A DNA stretch of 64,000 bases. Source: Dicaeum eximium (lineage: Eukaryota > Chordata > Aves > Passeriformes > Dicaeidae). The notes below the pieces were generated by a model. It was given only the letters and a program-made list of their open reading frames with translations. It was not told the origin of the DNA and made no database searches. This document shows positions 11,555 through 20,300 of this stretch, one piece after another. Location: assembly GCA_013396995.1 (NCBI GenBank), contig VWZP01002845.1:5345482-5409481 (forward strand). Direction: 5' to 3'. Each line of letters begins with the position of its first letter. Position 1 is the first letter of the stretch. A program made the position numbers and the translations under genes.

Positions 11555-14060
11555 ACCACTCGTGTTAGTGGCCGCATCCCACCAGCTGGGCCGGGACTTG
11601 CGGTTTCCCGGGCAGCGACGTGGCTCTGGGCGAGGACTGGGAGACCGGGGGACAAGTTCTGCCTCAGTGTCCCGTGCCGGCCGTGCCTCGCCGCAGAGCC
11701 GGGAGCGGGAGGCCGGGAAGCGCCCAGTCCATCCCGTGCCGGGCGCTGCCGGGCCCGAGGGAGATAACAGCGGCCGTGCGTGCTGCGGGGAGCGTCCGTG
11801 GCTGGGCGGGAGGTGTCCTGGGGGGCAGGGGCCACAACAGCCGAGCCCTGGGCTCCCCTCCCGTGAGGGGGACCGTCTCTGCCCGTTCTGAGGGTGCTCG
11901 CTGCCGGGTGATTCATGGCTCCCGTGACTGCATCAGGACCCGGCCGTCCCAGCGGGACACGCCAGCAGGAGCCGGGCACAAGCGATCTGCGGGCAGCCGG
12001 GGCGCCCTGGGGCGCCCTTCTTCCTCTGTGACATTTTAAAAAGATAATAAAGTAAGGTAAAGTCAAGTAAAGAAAATTAATAAAATAAAGTCCGATCAAG
12101 GCTGTTTCCTTGGTCAGCAGAGGTGTGCCAGGCACTGGATCTGAGAGGCTGGGGACACCCTCACGAGCCTCTGGCTGCAGAAGCCTCTGGTGTATCATAC
12201 GACTTTTTTTTCCTTCTTCTCTGTTTACGTTCCTGATTCCTGAAGGGGAACAGGGGCATGTGAACTCCGGCCTGGCAGCACCTGTGCAAAGAGGCAGGGC
12301 TGCCGGGGCCGCAGGGCCGGCCCGGGGCGGTGCTGGTACGGGGCGGCTGTGCCCCGGCCGGGCACCAGGTGCCACCTTCTCTCTCCGTCTGCTTTCTTCC
12401 CAGCAACGCGAATCCGCTCGGGAGCGAGCGTTCAGCATCTAACCCCCTCCCAGAGGCATGTGCTTAAACAAGACGAGTATCAACCCCACGATAAAAGTAT
12501 TGGGTTATTCTGCAATGTAATCTACATCAAAGCCTCGGGGGCTGCCGGCTTGAAAAGATCCAAGATGTTTTCTAAGTCCTTATCATGTCTGTGCTTAGGG
12601 GGAGTCATAAATTCCACAGGTCGGACTAACTAACACACGATTCCTCCTTCCCTTCTCTCTCCATGGCCGCCAAAGGGCTTTCAAGCGGGCTTTTTTTTTT
12701 CTTTACCTTGTAAACAACGCTCCCCGTTCCGTGTCGTTAAGGTGGAGGGAGACTGAAAGATCCCCCACACCCTACCCCGAGATTCTCCTGAATCACAGAA
12801 AAAGGGGTTATACCACAAAGCAAGTAGAAATAAAGACGGCGAATCCGCATCCCCACAGGGGTCCAGTCTGTGGAGGAGGGATCGCGAGTGCTGCACCGTA
12901 CTCGGCCCTTCCCGAGATTTATGGGGACGTCTCTGACCAGGGACGGGACTCCTCGGGCTGTGCTGCCCGACCCATTATCCCCCAGTCTGCGCCAGCCCCG
13001 TGGCCCGAGAGGACGATGAGCGTCGGCCCCGAAGCGAGGTGTCCGCTACGGATCCGAGCACCCCCTGCCCGGGGTCCGAGGGCCCGGCGGCGGGCAGAGG
13101 GCAGAGAGCAGCAGCGCCCTGGCCCCGGCACCTCCGCCCTCACTTCCCCCGGGAAAATGTGGGAAATTATTTTTTCAGATCAAGCGTAAGGCTGAGGCTA
13201 AAGGAGGAGGGCGCGGAGCCCTGGAGGCAGCCCTGGGTGAAAAAGCCCCACAGGGAGAATATCGAGGTCAGCGTGGAGGGGCGGGGGAAGATATTTCCCT
13301 GCGAACGGTGTGCCCCATCAGGCACTTGCCAGCTTGAGAGGCGCTGGGTCGCAGTTCCCTGCTCAGGAGCTAACGAAATAAAAAAACCGGAGGAAGCAAA
13401 GAGGGAGAGATAAGGCCGTCGCCCACGCTCCGGTGTGGGGGTCTGGTACCAGGGTCCCTACTCCTCTCCCGGATCTGCAGCTCTGGGTCAGAGCTGGCGG
13501 GGAAAACCGAGACGAAAGCGGAGAGGGAGCCGGCAGAACGGAGGGGAGAAAAGGGGTGAAACCCGGCCGAGAGATATATTCTCTCTCCCCAACCTCCTTG
13601 AGAAGCCCCGATAGCTGGATAGGGCCGGAGAGGGGACAAATCCTGTGCCAGTCACAACGAAAAGAAGCCCGAAGGGCCGCAAAGGCATCTAGGAGCGGAT
13701 CGGGATCCCTCTTATTTTAAGACAGGAGTGGCCCGGGGCAACGTGTCCCCATTCCCAGCAGATGCCATGGGTGGCGTCCGGGAAGCAGCTGCGCGGTGGT
13801 GGAGGATACTTCGAAGCATTTATCCGCGGGGGAAGCGGGACTCGTCCTCATCTCGCCGCCGACCCCGGTTGGGGTACGGCTGGTGGGATCCGGTCTTCCT
13901 AAGTCCTCCCCGTACTGGGAGGCAGCTGGGATCGCTGTCAGAATGGCAAAGTAGCCGAGCAGCGCTCTGGCTGCCATTCCAGGTAGTTGCGGAGCTGCCT
14001 CGGAGCCTTTCCCTGTTCCTTCACCGGAGCGCCGAGACTCTCATTTGATCCCGCGGCCAG
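11555..14060. other. CpG-rich domain upstream of CDX2
   Basis: Two blocks very rich in CpG (about 11.56–12.43 and 12.70–14.06 kb) separated by an AT-richer segment. Together with 14.3–17.6 kb they form an extended CpG domain around CDX2, as often seen around Polycomb-regulated developmental homeobox genes. Long open frames on both strands are composition effects. Boundaries are estimated by eye. Confidence 0.55.
12440..12625. promoter_or_regulatory. Candidate CDX2 upstream enhancer block A
   Basis: An AT-richer island inside CpG-rich DNA with a consensus TCF/LEF site ACATCAAAG (12524–12532), a posterior HOX/CDX-type CATAAAT (12606–12612) and a GATAAAAG. The block is about 4 kb upstream of the CDX2 start codon. 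WNT/TCF and CDX inputs are known for CDX2; the assignment here is by motif only. Confidence 0.3.
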
Positions 14061-14099
14061 CGGCCCCCAGCCCTGCCAGCTCGGGCTGGCGTCGGGTCT

Positions 14100-14335
14100 C
14101 ACCCCAAAAAGCTGCCACCTGGCTGCCAGGGATTCACTGATGTAGCCTTAGACGCTGAATCGGGCTGTTTCGGAGTTGATCGGGGTTGTAGTGCGTTTTA
14201 TTACAATATGTCCAGAGTTTTGTCATTTTAATGGCCCCTTTCTCCGTTTATGGCATCATCAAATTCACATCTGCATAGATCGGCTCTCTCGGTGCTTATC
14301 GGGAGAGGCGATTACATTGAAGGGACACGGCATTT
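14100..14335. promoter_or_regulatory. Candidate CDX2 upstream enhancer block B
   Basis: Low-CpG block about 2.3 kb upstream of the CDX2 start codon, flanked by CpG-rich DNA. It contains two CDX/posterior-HOX-like sites, TTTTATTAC (14196–14204) and TTTATGG (14247–14253), plus a TTTTAATGG. The contrast with its surroundings suggests constraint, but no alignment could be run. Confidence 0.3.
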
Positions 14336-15975
14336 CCTTTCCAGAGTGACATTTCAGTCTCCCGCTCAGACAGCGCCGGGAGCTCCAAGCCCCGCTCCCC
14401 TCTCCTCGTTACCCCACCGTCGGGGCGGGAGGGAAAGTGTCATGGTGGGAATAGGCAACAGAGAGAGAAATTCCCTCCAGAGAAAGCGTCTGCTAGGCAT
14501 CTCTGCATCCCTGCTGCTGTCCCGCTGTTATCGTGGGGTCGCAACCGCGGCCGCCCGCGACAGCCTGCGAACAAGTGACGGTGTGGGCACAAACATTCCC
14601 GTCTATGGGCAGGGTGGGGATACCCCGTTCCTCGCATTCCGGGACATCCACAGAGACTCCGAGGGGGCCGTCTGTGGCCTCTCCCCAAGGAGAGATGCTC
14701 CATCCTTTCCTACCTGAGCGTCCTGGTCTCCCAGGGCCACTCACACTGGATCCCTTTGAGACATTTAGAGAGAGGTTACAGAATCACCCGCGCTGGCGTT
14801 AAAGCATGGCTGCGCGTCAGCCCCACGCTCCGCACCAAAGGAACGATAGAATACGGGGAAGGAGAGAGAGATTTTCAGAGAGTGGGCTCGGGATATCTGC
14901 CTTTGCAGAGCTGAAATCCGCCCCCAGCTGCAAGATGCCCCTTCTCAGTGACACACCTCGGTGTGCAGAACAGCCACCCACGTGGAAGGAAAAACACCCT
15001 TGGGACACGACCATATGGATCTCTGTATGTTGGACACCTTGGGACACGAGGCTCCGGGACAGCGCGGGGCCCGTCTGGGGAGCCCCGGTAGGACCGAGCC
15101 GCAGCCGCCCCAAGGGACCGGGAAAGCCGGTGAGAATGGCTGAGACCGTGCTGCGGTGCTCTGACAAAAAGTGCTGGGAAAACGGGGGGACGTTCCAGTC
15201 CCCATCCATTTTTTCTCGACGGGTGAAAGGTTTCCTCGCTGTGTCATGGGAAAAGATGCGAATATGCAAACGTCGTCTCGCATTGTCCCCGCTCAGGGTG
15301 AAAAGTTAAAGCATAAAAGCGGCGGGGGAAAGCTGAGAGGGGGTCGCCTCTTCAAAGGGGACTGGCTGGGCTGGGGGAGCCGGCTGCCGCTTGCCTGGGA
15401 GCCGCCCTTCCAGAGCCAGCATTTCCAGAGGGTTTCCAAGGAGTTGGGGAGGGAAGAAGTGCGTGTGCCTGGAGGGACAAGCCGCCGGGTTCCCTGCGGG
15501 CTCGGCCGCACTAGAGGGAGGGAATAGCCCAATGAGGTGACAGGCTCCGGGAGAAGGTTGGTGGTTCCCTCCTTGAGGAGAACTATCCCCTGCCTCGGTC
15601 CCAGGGCTCCCCCCGGGCGGCGGGATTATCCGGCCTCGCTCCAGGTCTGAGGGCAGAGGGTGTTTTAGAATAAGGCACCCCCAGTCCTCGTCCTTTCCCG
15701 GACCTGCTGGGCGCGCCCGACCTCGAAGCTCTGCAGGCACACGCGGAGGAAGGAGGCAGCGCCCTTGGAGGGGGGATTTCTCCTCTTACCTCGCCTTCAT
15801 CGGCCATGACCGAGCGGGAGCGGGAGCGGGTGGGAAGCGTTTTACAAAAAGCAAGCAGGCCGTCGCGATGGGGTTTGTTTCTCGAAACAACCACGAAAAA
15901 ATGGCTTTGTGGATTTTTAATCAAAACTCCCTCCTCTTCCGCCCCTTCCCCCCTCCCTGCCCCCCCATCCCAAAG
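14336..15975. other. CDX2 upstream CpG-rich DNA
   Basis: GC-rich non-coding DNA between block B and the promoter. Open frames on both strands have no recognisable domains. Confidence 0.5.
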
Positions 15976-16026
15976 CCCAGAGAAGAGCTGGCTAAAGTGN
16001 NNCCCAGAGAAGAGCTGGCTAAAGTG
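15976..16026. repeat. 24-bp direct duplication around NNN (assembly gap)
   Basis: The 24 bases at 15976–15999 are repeated exactly at 16003–16026, with NNN at 16000–16002 between them. This is the pattern of a gap whose two flanks overlap and were not merged; the real sequence probably has one copy. Confidence 0.85.
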
Positions 16027-16109
16027 CTGCCTACAGATCGGCCGTGATACACGGCTCCCATATTCCCACCCTCGCCCTTAGATCTCCCTCTCTGTCTTTT
16101 GCAAGTCTC

Positions 16110-16290
16110 TTGATTTCATCCTTTGAACCTGTGATTGGAGGTTAAAGTGCACCAGGTTGCAATGGAAGGAGGAAGCTCTTAAACAATAAAGGCTTGAATA
16201 TTTAGCTGTGATCAGGTCGCTGCCCTCTCCTTATCTTTTTAAATGCAAATCGTCTTTTAGGGGTAGTAGCTATATACCCAGCGCCTCTCC
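16110..16290 (+). promoter_or_regulatory. CDX2: CDX2 proximal promoter with TATA-like box
   Basis: A compact AT-rich segment just before the 5' leader. Visible motifs in order: TCF/LEF-like CCTTTGAA (16120–16127), inverted CCAAT (ATTGG, 16134–16138), a nuclear-receptor or HNF1-like AGGTTAAAGTGCA (16139–16151), CDX-type ACAATAAAG (16183–16191), GATA site CTTATCT (16230–16236), the POU octamer ATGCAAAT (16243–16250) and TATATA (16271–16276). The TATA-like box is 264 bp before the start codon, so initiation near 16300 is expected. GATA, OCT and CDX factors are known regulators of CDX2. Confidence 0.65.
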
Positions 16291-16539
16291 ACGTCACCTG
16301 CCTTTGGTGTGTCTGGGCCATTACTAATAGAGCCTTGTAAACAATCGTTAATCATGTAAGGACTGCCGGCCATTGGATTCGGACCGGGAGCGCGGAGGAG
16401 CGCGGAGCGCAGCGCGGGGCCGCGGCCCCTCCGCCTGCCCCCTCCCCGCCCCGGGCAGCCCGGCCCCAGGCAGCAGCAGGCGCGCCGCGGCGAGAGCCCC
16501 GAGCAGCATGTGGAGAGCGGCCGCCGGGGCCCCGCCAGC

Positions 16540-17044
16540 ATGTACGTGAGCTACCTCCTGGAGAAGGACGGGCCCATGTACCCCGGCCCGGTGCGGCACT
16601 CGGGGGCGCTTAACCTGGCGGCGCAGAACTTCGTCGGTGCCCCGCAGTACGCGGACTACGGCGGCTACCATGTGAACCTCGACGGCGCCCAGTCCCCCGG
16701 GCCGGCCTGGCCCGCGCCCTACGCCGCCCCGCTCCACGACGACTGGGGCACCTATGGCCAAGGGGCGCCGCCGGCCGCCGGCGCCGTCCACGGCCTCAAC
16801 GGGGGCTCCCCCGCCGCCCCCATGGCCTACAGCCCCGCCGACTACCACCACCACCACCACCACCACCCGCACGCCCACCACCACGCCGGCCCCGCGCCCC
16901 ACTGCTCCGCCGGGCCCATGCAGCCCCTCAACGCCGCCGGCGCCGCCGCCAGCGCCGCCCCCGAGCCGCTCTCCCCCGGTGGGCAGCGCCGCGGCCTCTG
17001 CGAGTGGATGAGGAAGCCGGCGCAGCCCCCGCTCAGCAGCCAGG
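16540..17044 (+). CDS. CDX2: CDX2 coding exon 1
   Basis: The ATG at 16540 begins the conserved MYVSYLL. The exon covers the activation domain, His-rich region and Trp motif, and ends CAGG|GTAAGT with one base of the Val codon. An in-frame upstream GTG at 16510 is not a plausible start. Confidence 0.97.
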
Positions 17045-18839
17045 GTAAGTGCGGGCCGGGCCAGGCGGGCCGGGGCTGCCCCGCCGACGACTCCCCCGGG
17101 GCACCGCCGGCCCCTCGTTACGCCGGACAGCCCGGCAAAGCCTTTTTTCGGGGAGAGCTTCCCGAAACAAACCCGCCCAAGGGTCGGTCCTCGGGAGAAC
17201 AGGGCTGCGGGGCTCTACCGACAGCCCGTCCGCAGTGCAGAGCGCCGGGCCGGCAGCGGCAGGAGCGGCGCTCGGGCGGTGAGCGGCCGCTGCCGACGCC
17301 GGGGCTCAGTGCCCGGGCGTGCGCTCCGACGGAGCAGGGTGGAATGGCCCGGATCTCGAGGGAACGCTCGCTCTTCCTCGCACTGCTCGGCTCTCCTGCT
17401 TATAGCCACTTAGAAGATTTTTATAACCAATTATAGTCATATAAATCATCGGCCGGTGTCGCTCCGCATTCGTTTCTGAGTCACTGGACGCCTTTATTAA
17501 GGTCTCCGTGCGGCCAGGCCTCCCGAGCCACAGCGGCGGCCACTTGCCAGCCCGGTCCCTGCGGGCCGGGCCGGGCCGTGCCGGGCCGTGCGAGGGCGTG
17601 CCCTCCCGGGTCAGGCCGGAGCCGGCGCCGGGCTCCCTTGTGATGTTAATGTCACCGCAGACCCTCTCTTTCATTCCCACCGTGCATCTGCCAGGGGACA
17701 TGCGTGTCCCGCGCTTTGATATACGCCTTCCACGGCTACTATCTCCTCTTTTCCTTTTTTCTTTTTTCCTTTCTTTTTCTCCTTAATTTTAAAAATATTT
17801 GTATATAGTGGACGAAAAAAAACCCCCAAACTTTCTCAGTAAATAATGGCATTCCCCTCTCATCCCCTGCCTTGCGTGACCGACGGCGGGGTACCCCGGT
17901 CGGAGTAGAGCGGGAGTCCCGGCTACGTTTGTGGCCGCCGCGCCCCGGGGAAAATCCTCCGTGCCCCGGTGGCGGCCGCTGGCACAGCCACGTCCCGGGT
18001 GCCGCTGGCAGTGGAACTCCTACAGGCCCACCGCGCTTCCCACAGCAGCCCGTGGTGTTCCCACAGTTTGGGCTTGTGCGGTGGTGGCCGGTCCCTCGTC
18101 TCCATTCAAATTCTGCCTTTGGAGCCAGTGTTTATGTTAATGTGCAGAGCTGGGGGGATGAAAGCGCCTGCCGCCATTTGTTCAGTAGTGGTAATTCAAA
18201 CAGAATGTGGCTGTCATTAAGGCTTTGAGAAGGGTTTTTCTTTGATAAGATCTCCTTGTCCTGCATTGTTTGGGATTGTGTTCCCTATTCACTGGCTCTG
18301 GGGAGTTTTCTCTGATCAGGCTTGTATCTTTACAGGGTGTTTTTGTTGTGGTTTGCAGAGAGTTTACCTGAACAAAGTCAGCCTGCTAGCCATTAAGCAC
18401 CTTAGGGGCAGAGACTCCCCGCCTTGGCTCCCTGGGGAACGGGAGGGCCGGGGACACAACCAGTTAAACAAGAAACCCTCGGGAAAAAGGAGGTCAGCGG
18501 CTGCGGCGATGCACTCTCACCCGCTCCTCGCTGGCATTCGCCTTCGGATTCCGTTGGGTTTTCCGTGTTCGGTTTGGTTTGGTTTTGGGGGGTTTTTTTT
18601 GTTTGTTGGCTTGAGTTGTTGGGTTTTTTTGGAGCTCTGAAGTTGCACGTCACACTTCCAGGCTTCCCAAGAAATCCCTTTAGCCCCCATGCCGTGACAG
18701 AAAAAGGGGAGCTGGCTGTTTCACGAGTGATTCCCCACGGCCGCTCCCGATTCTCCGCCCTTAGACGGCTGTTTGTCGTTTAGAAACGAAATCACGGTGC
18801 CCTGAGCGCGCCTTTTCTTTCTTTCTTTTTATTTCTTTT

Positions 18840-18935
<96 letters not shown>

Positions 18936-19914
18936 TCCCTTTTCCTCTTTCTCTATAAAAAGTTTGCTGTGGCTAGGGAAGGCAAAACAAAACCAAAACC
19001 CAACAAGTGCACAATGAAGGTGTCCCCGTGCAAGGCAGGGGTGTGCGGTGGGGCCAGGGCTGGCAACCGGGGCTGGGAGCCTCTGCGCCCCCCGGCATGC
19101 TTGGCATTGATGTCCCATGTCCCCAAGGAGCTGCGGAACGTCTCCTCTCCTCTGCTGCGCTCAGCAGAGCCCAGGGCAGGGGGAGGCGAGCAGCAAGCCC
19201 GGGAGGGGGGGGAATAGGACTGCTCCTGACCGCTCTGCACCGCAGAGAGGATGGCTGCGCTCAGCCCTGCCCTTTGGCTTTGACTTTCTCAACCCTGGCT
19301 TTGTGCTCCGCAGTTAAAACCAGGACGAAAGACAAGTACCGCGTCGTGTACACCGACCACCAGCGGCTGGAGCTGGAGAAGGAATTTCACTACAGCCGCT
19401 ACATCACCATCAGAAGAAAAGCGGAGCTGGCCTCCAACCTGGGGCTGTCGGAGAGGCAGGTCTGTCCCAAAAGTGGGGCTCCCCTATGCACGCCACGTGT
19501 GGCCGGGCTGCGCGGGGAAAGGGATGCGCGGGGAAAGGGATGCGCGGGGAAAGGGATGCGCGGGGGCAGGGATGCGCGGAGGCAGGGATGCGCGGGGAAA
19601 GGGATGTGCGGAGGCAGGGATGCGCGGGGAAAGGGATGTGCGGAGGCGGAACGCGCGAGGTTGGGATGAGCTCTAAGTGGGTGCTGAGAGGGGGATAGAT
19701 CCCTGGCGAACCGTCCCCCCTCACTCCCCTGTCCACCTCCTGGCAGGTGAAAATCTGGTTCCAGAACAGGCGGGCGAAGGAGAGGAAGATCAACAAGAAG
19801 AAGCTGCAGCAGGCGCAGCCCGGCGGCGCGGAGCCGCTCAGCCCCGGCGCCTCCTTGCAGGGTCCCGCGGCGGGGGCGGCCGCCGCCGGGCTGGGCCCCG
19901 CCGCCCCGCAGTGA
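16540..19914 (+). CDS. CDX2: CDX2, caudal-type homeobox transcription factor
   Basis: Nuclear DNA-binding regulator of posterior axis and intestinal identity that recognises TTTAT-type sites. Coding exons are 16540–17044, 19314–19459 and 19747–19914 (GT/AG introns, phases 1 and 0), giving 272 aa. The N-terminus MYVSYLLEKDGPMYPGPVRH is the caudal activation domain and fixes the start at 16540. A His-rich run lies near residues 113–126, LCEWMRKPAQ (Trp156) is the PBX-interaction motif, and the homeodomain spans about 173–232 with VKIWFQNRRAKERK. The C-terminus is short: after KLQQ only about 34 residues follow, without the long Gln/Pro stretch of mammalian CDX2. CDX1 and CDX4 are less likely because of the N-terminus, LNGGSPAAPM and the position beside FLT3 and PDX1. 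The gene converges on PDX1, and FLT3 lies upstream on the same strand. Confidence 0.98.
17400..17480. promoter_or_regulatory. Candidate homeodomain-site block in CDX2 intron 1
   Basis: AT-rich segment in CpG-rich DNA with TTTTTATAA, AACCAATTATAGT (17425–17437) and CATATAAAT, the kinds of sites bound by CDX and other homeodomain proteins. The 13-mer recurs upstream of PDX1 at 43355–43367. Confidence 0.3.
18115..18262. promoter_or_regulatory. Candidate CDX2 intronic enhancer
   Basis: Non-repetitive block with TTATGTTAATG, GTCATTAAGG, GGCTTTGAG and an overlapping TCF/LEF CTTTGAT (18240–18246) and GATA TGATAAGA (18243–18250). Intron 1 of mammalian CDX2 is known to hold enhancer activity; equivalence is inferred. 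Confidence 0.35.
18812..18938. repeat. (TTTC)n microsatellite
   Basis: Tetranucleotide tract in CDX2 intron 1; about 24 perfect CTTT units at 18841–18937, with imperfect units before. Purine/pyrimidine asymmetric and likely polymorphic. Confidence 0.97.
19314..19459 (+). CDS. CDX2: CDX2 coding exon 2 (homeodomain helices 1–2)
   Basis: Encodes VKTRTKDKYRVVYTDHQRLE through LGLSERQ and ends at a GTCTGT donor in phase 0. Relative to human it has ASNLGL for AATLGL. Confidence 0.98.
19460..19746 (+). other. CDX2: CDX2 intron 2, mostly a 16-bp minisatellite
   Basis: 287-bp intron with acceptor CTGGCAG. About half of it is a tandem repeat (19510–19653). Confidence 0.95.
19510..19653. repeat. 16-bp GC-rich minisatellite, nine units
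   Basis: Nine head-to-tail 16-base units of type GCGCGGGGAAAGGGAT, with variants GCGCGGAGGCAGGGAT and GTGCGGAGGCAGGGAT alternating near the 3' end. Runs of G in each unit could form a G-quadruplex on the + strand of the pre-mRNA. Confidence 0.95.
19747..19914 (+). CDS. CDX2: CDX2 coding exon 3 (recognition helix and C-terminus)
   Basis: Starts VKIWFQNRRAKERKINKKKL, continues through an Ala/Gly/Pro-rich tail (EPLSPGASLQ) and ends APQ, TGA at 19912–19914. The EPLSP motif is shared with human CDX2. Confidence 0.97.
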   Translation: MKIWFQNRRAKERKINKKKLQQAQPGGAEPLSPGASLQGPAAGAAAAGLGPAAPQ

Positions 19915-20300
19915 CAGCGACCGGGGACAGCGGCGCAGGGACTGCTGGAGCACGCAGCGGATCGGGCCGGGCCGGGGGGCGCGGAGGGAGCGGCCCCCCC
20001 GATGCACTACACCGCCCCGCGGGGCCGGCCGTGTGTACAGGTGTACAGTGTATGTGTCTCGTCGTCCGGGGGAAGCGTGTCCATCGCTTTATTAATATTA
20101 TTATTATTATGTTTGGGTGCTTTTTTTACCCTGGAATTTGTTAGATAAAGTGGGGGCGCTGCCTGCCAGTCAACCCCCGGTATATCTCAGGGATTGGTCC
20201 AAAAGACCTTTATAATGTTGTTGGGCTAATGATGAATTTTAGCAGGAAAAAAAAAAATTAAAGCACGTGTTTTTTTATTTTATATTTTATTTTATTTTCC
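19915..20300 (+). other. CDX2: CDX2 3' UTR (first copy)
   Basis: GC-rich then AT-rich sequence after the stop, with an ATT run, a candidate ATTAAA poly(A) signal at 20257–20262 preceded by an A-run, and an AT-rich tail. The true 3' end is uncertain because the segment is duplicated in the assembly. Confidence 0.5.

Larger units (their letters stand above)
17045..19313 (+). other. CDX2: CDX2 intron 1
   Basis: 2.27-kb intron. It starts CpG-rich (to about 17.65 kb), then holds two candidate regulatory blocks (17.40–17.48 and 18.12–18.26 kb), a G/T-rich low-complexity stretch near 18.57–18.63 kb and a long TTTC microsatellite (18812–18938). The acceptor is CTCCGCAG at 19306–19313. Confidence 0.9.

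Noticed and set aside
18792..19118. Lys/Glu-repeat frame opposite CDX2 intron 1
   Set aside because: Translation of the TTTC microsatellite.
19399..20007. 202-codon minus-strand frame opposite CDX2
   Set aside because: It is the antisense shadow of CDX2 exons and the minisatellite, with repeat-driven SPRIPASAHP-like runs.
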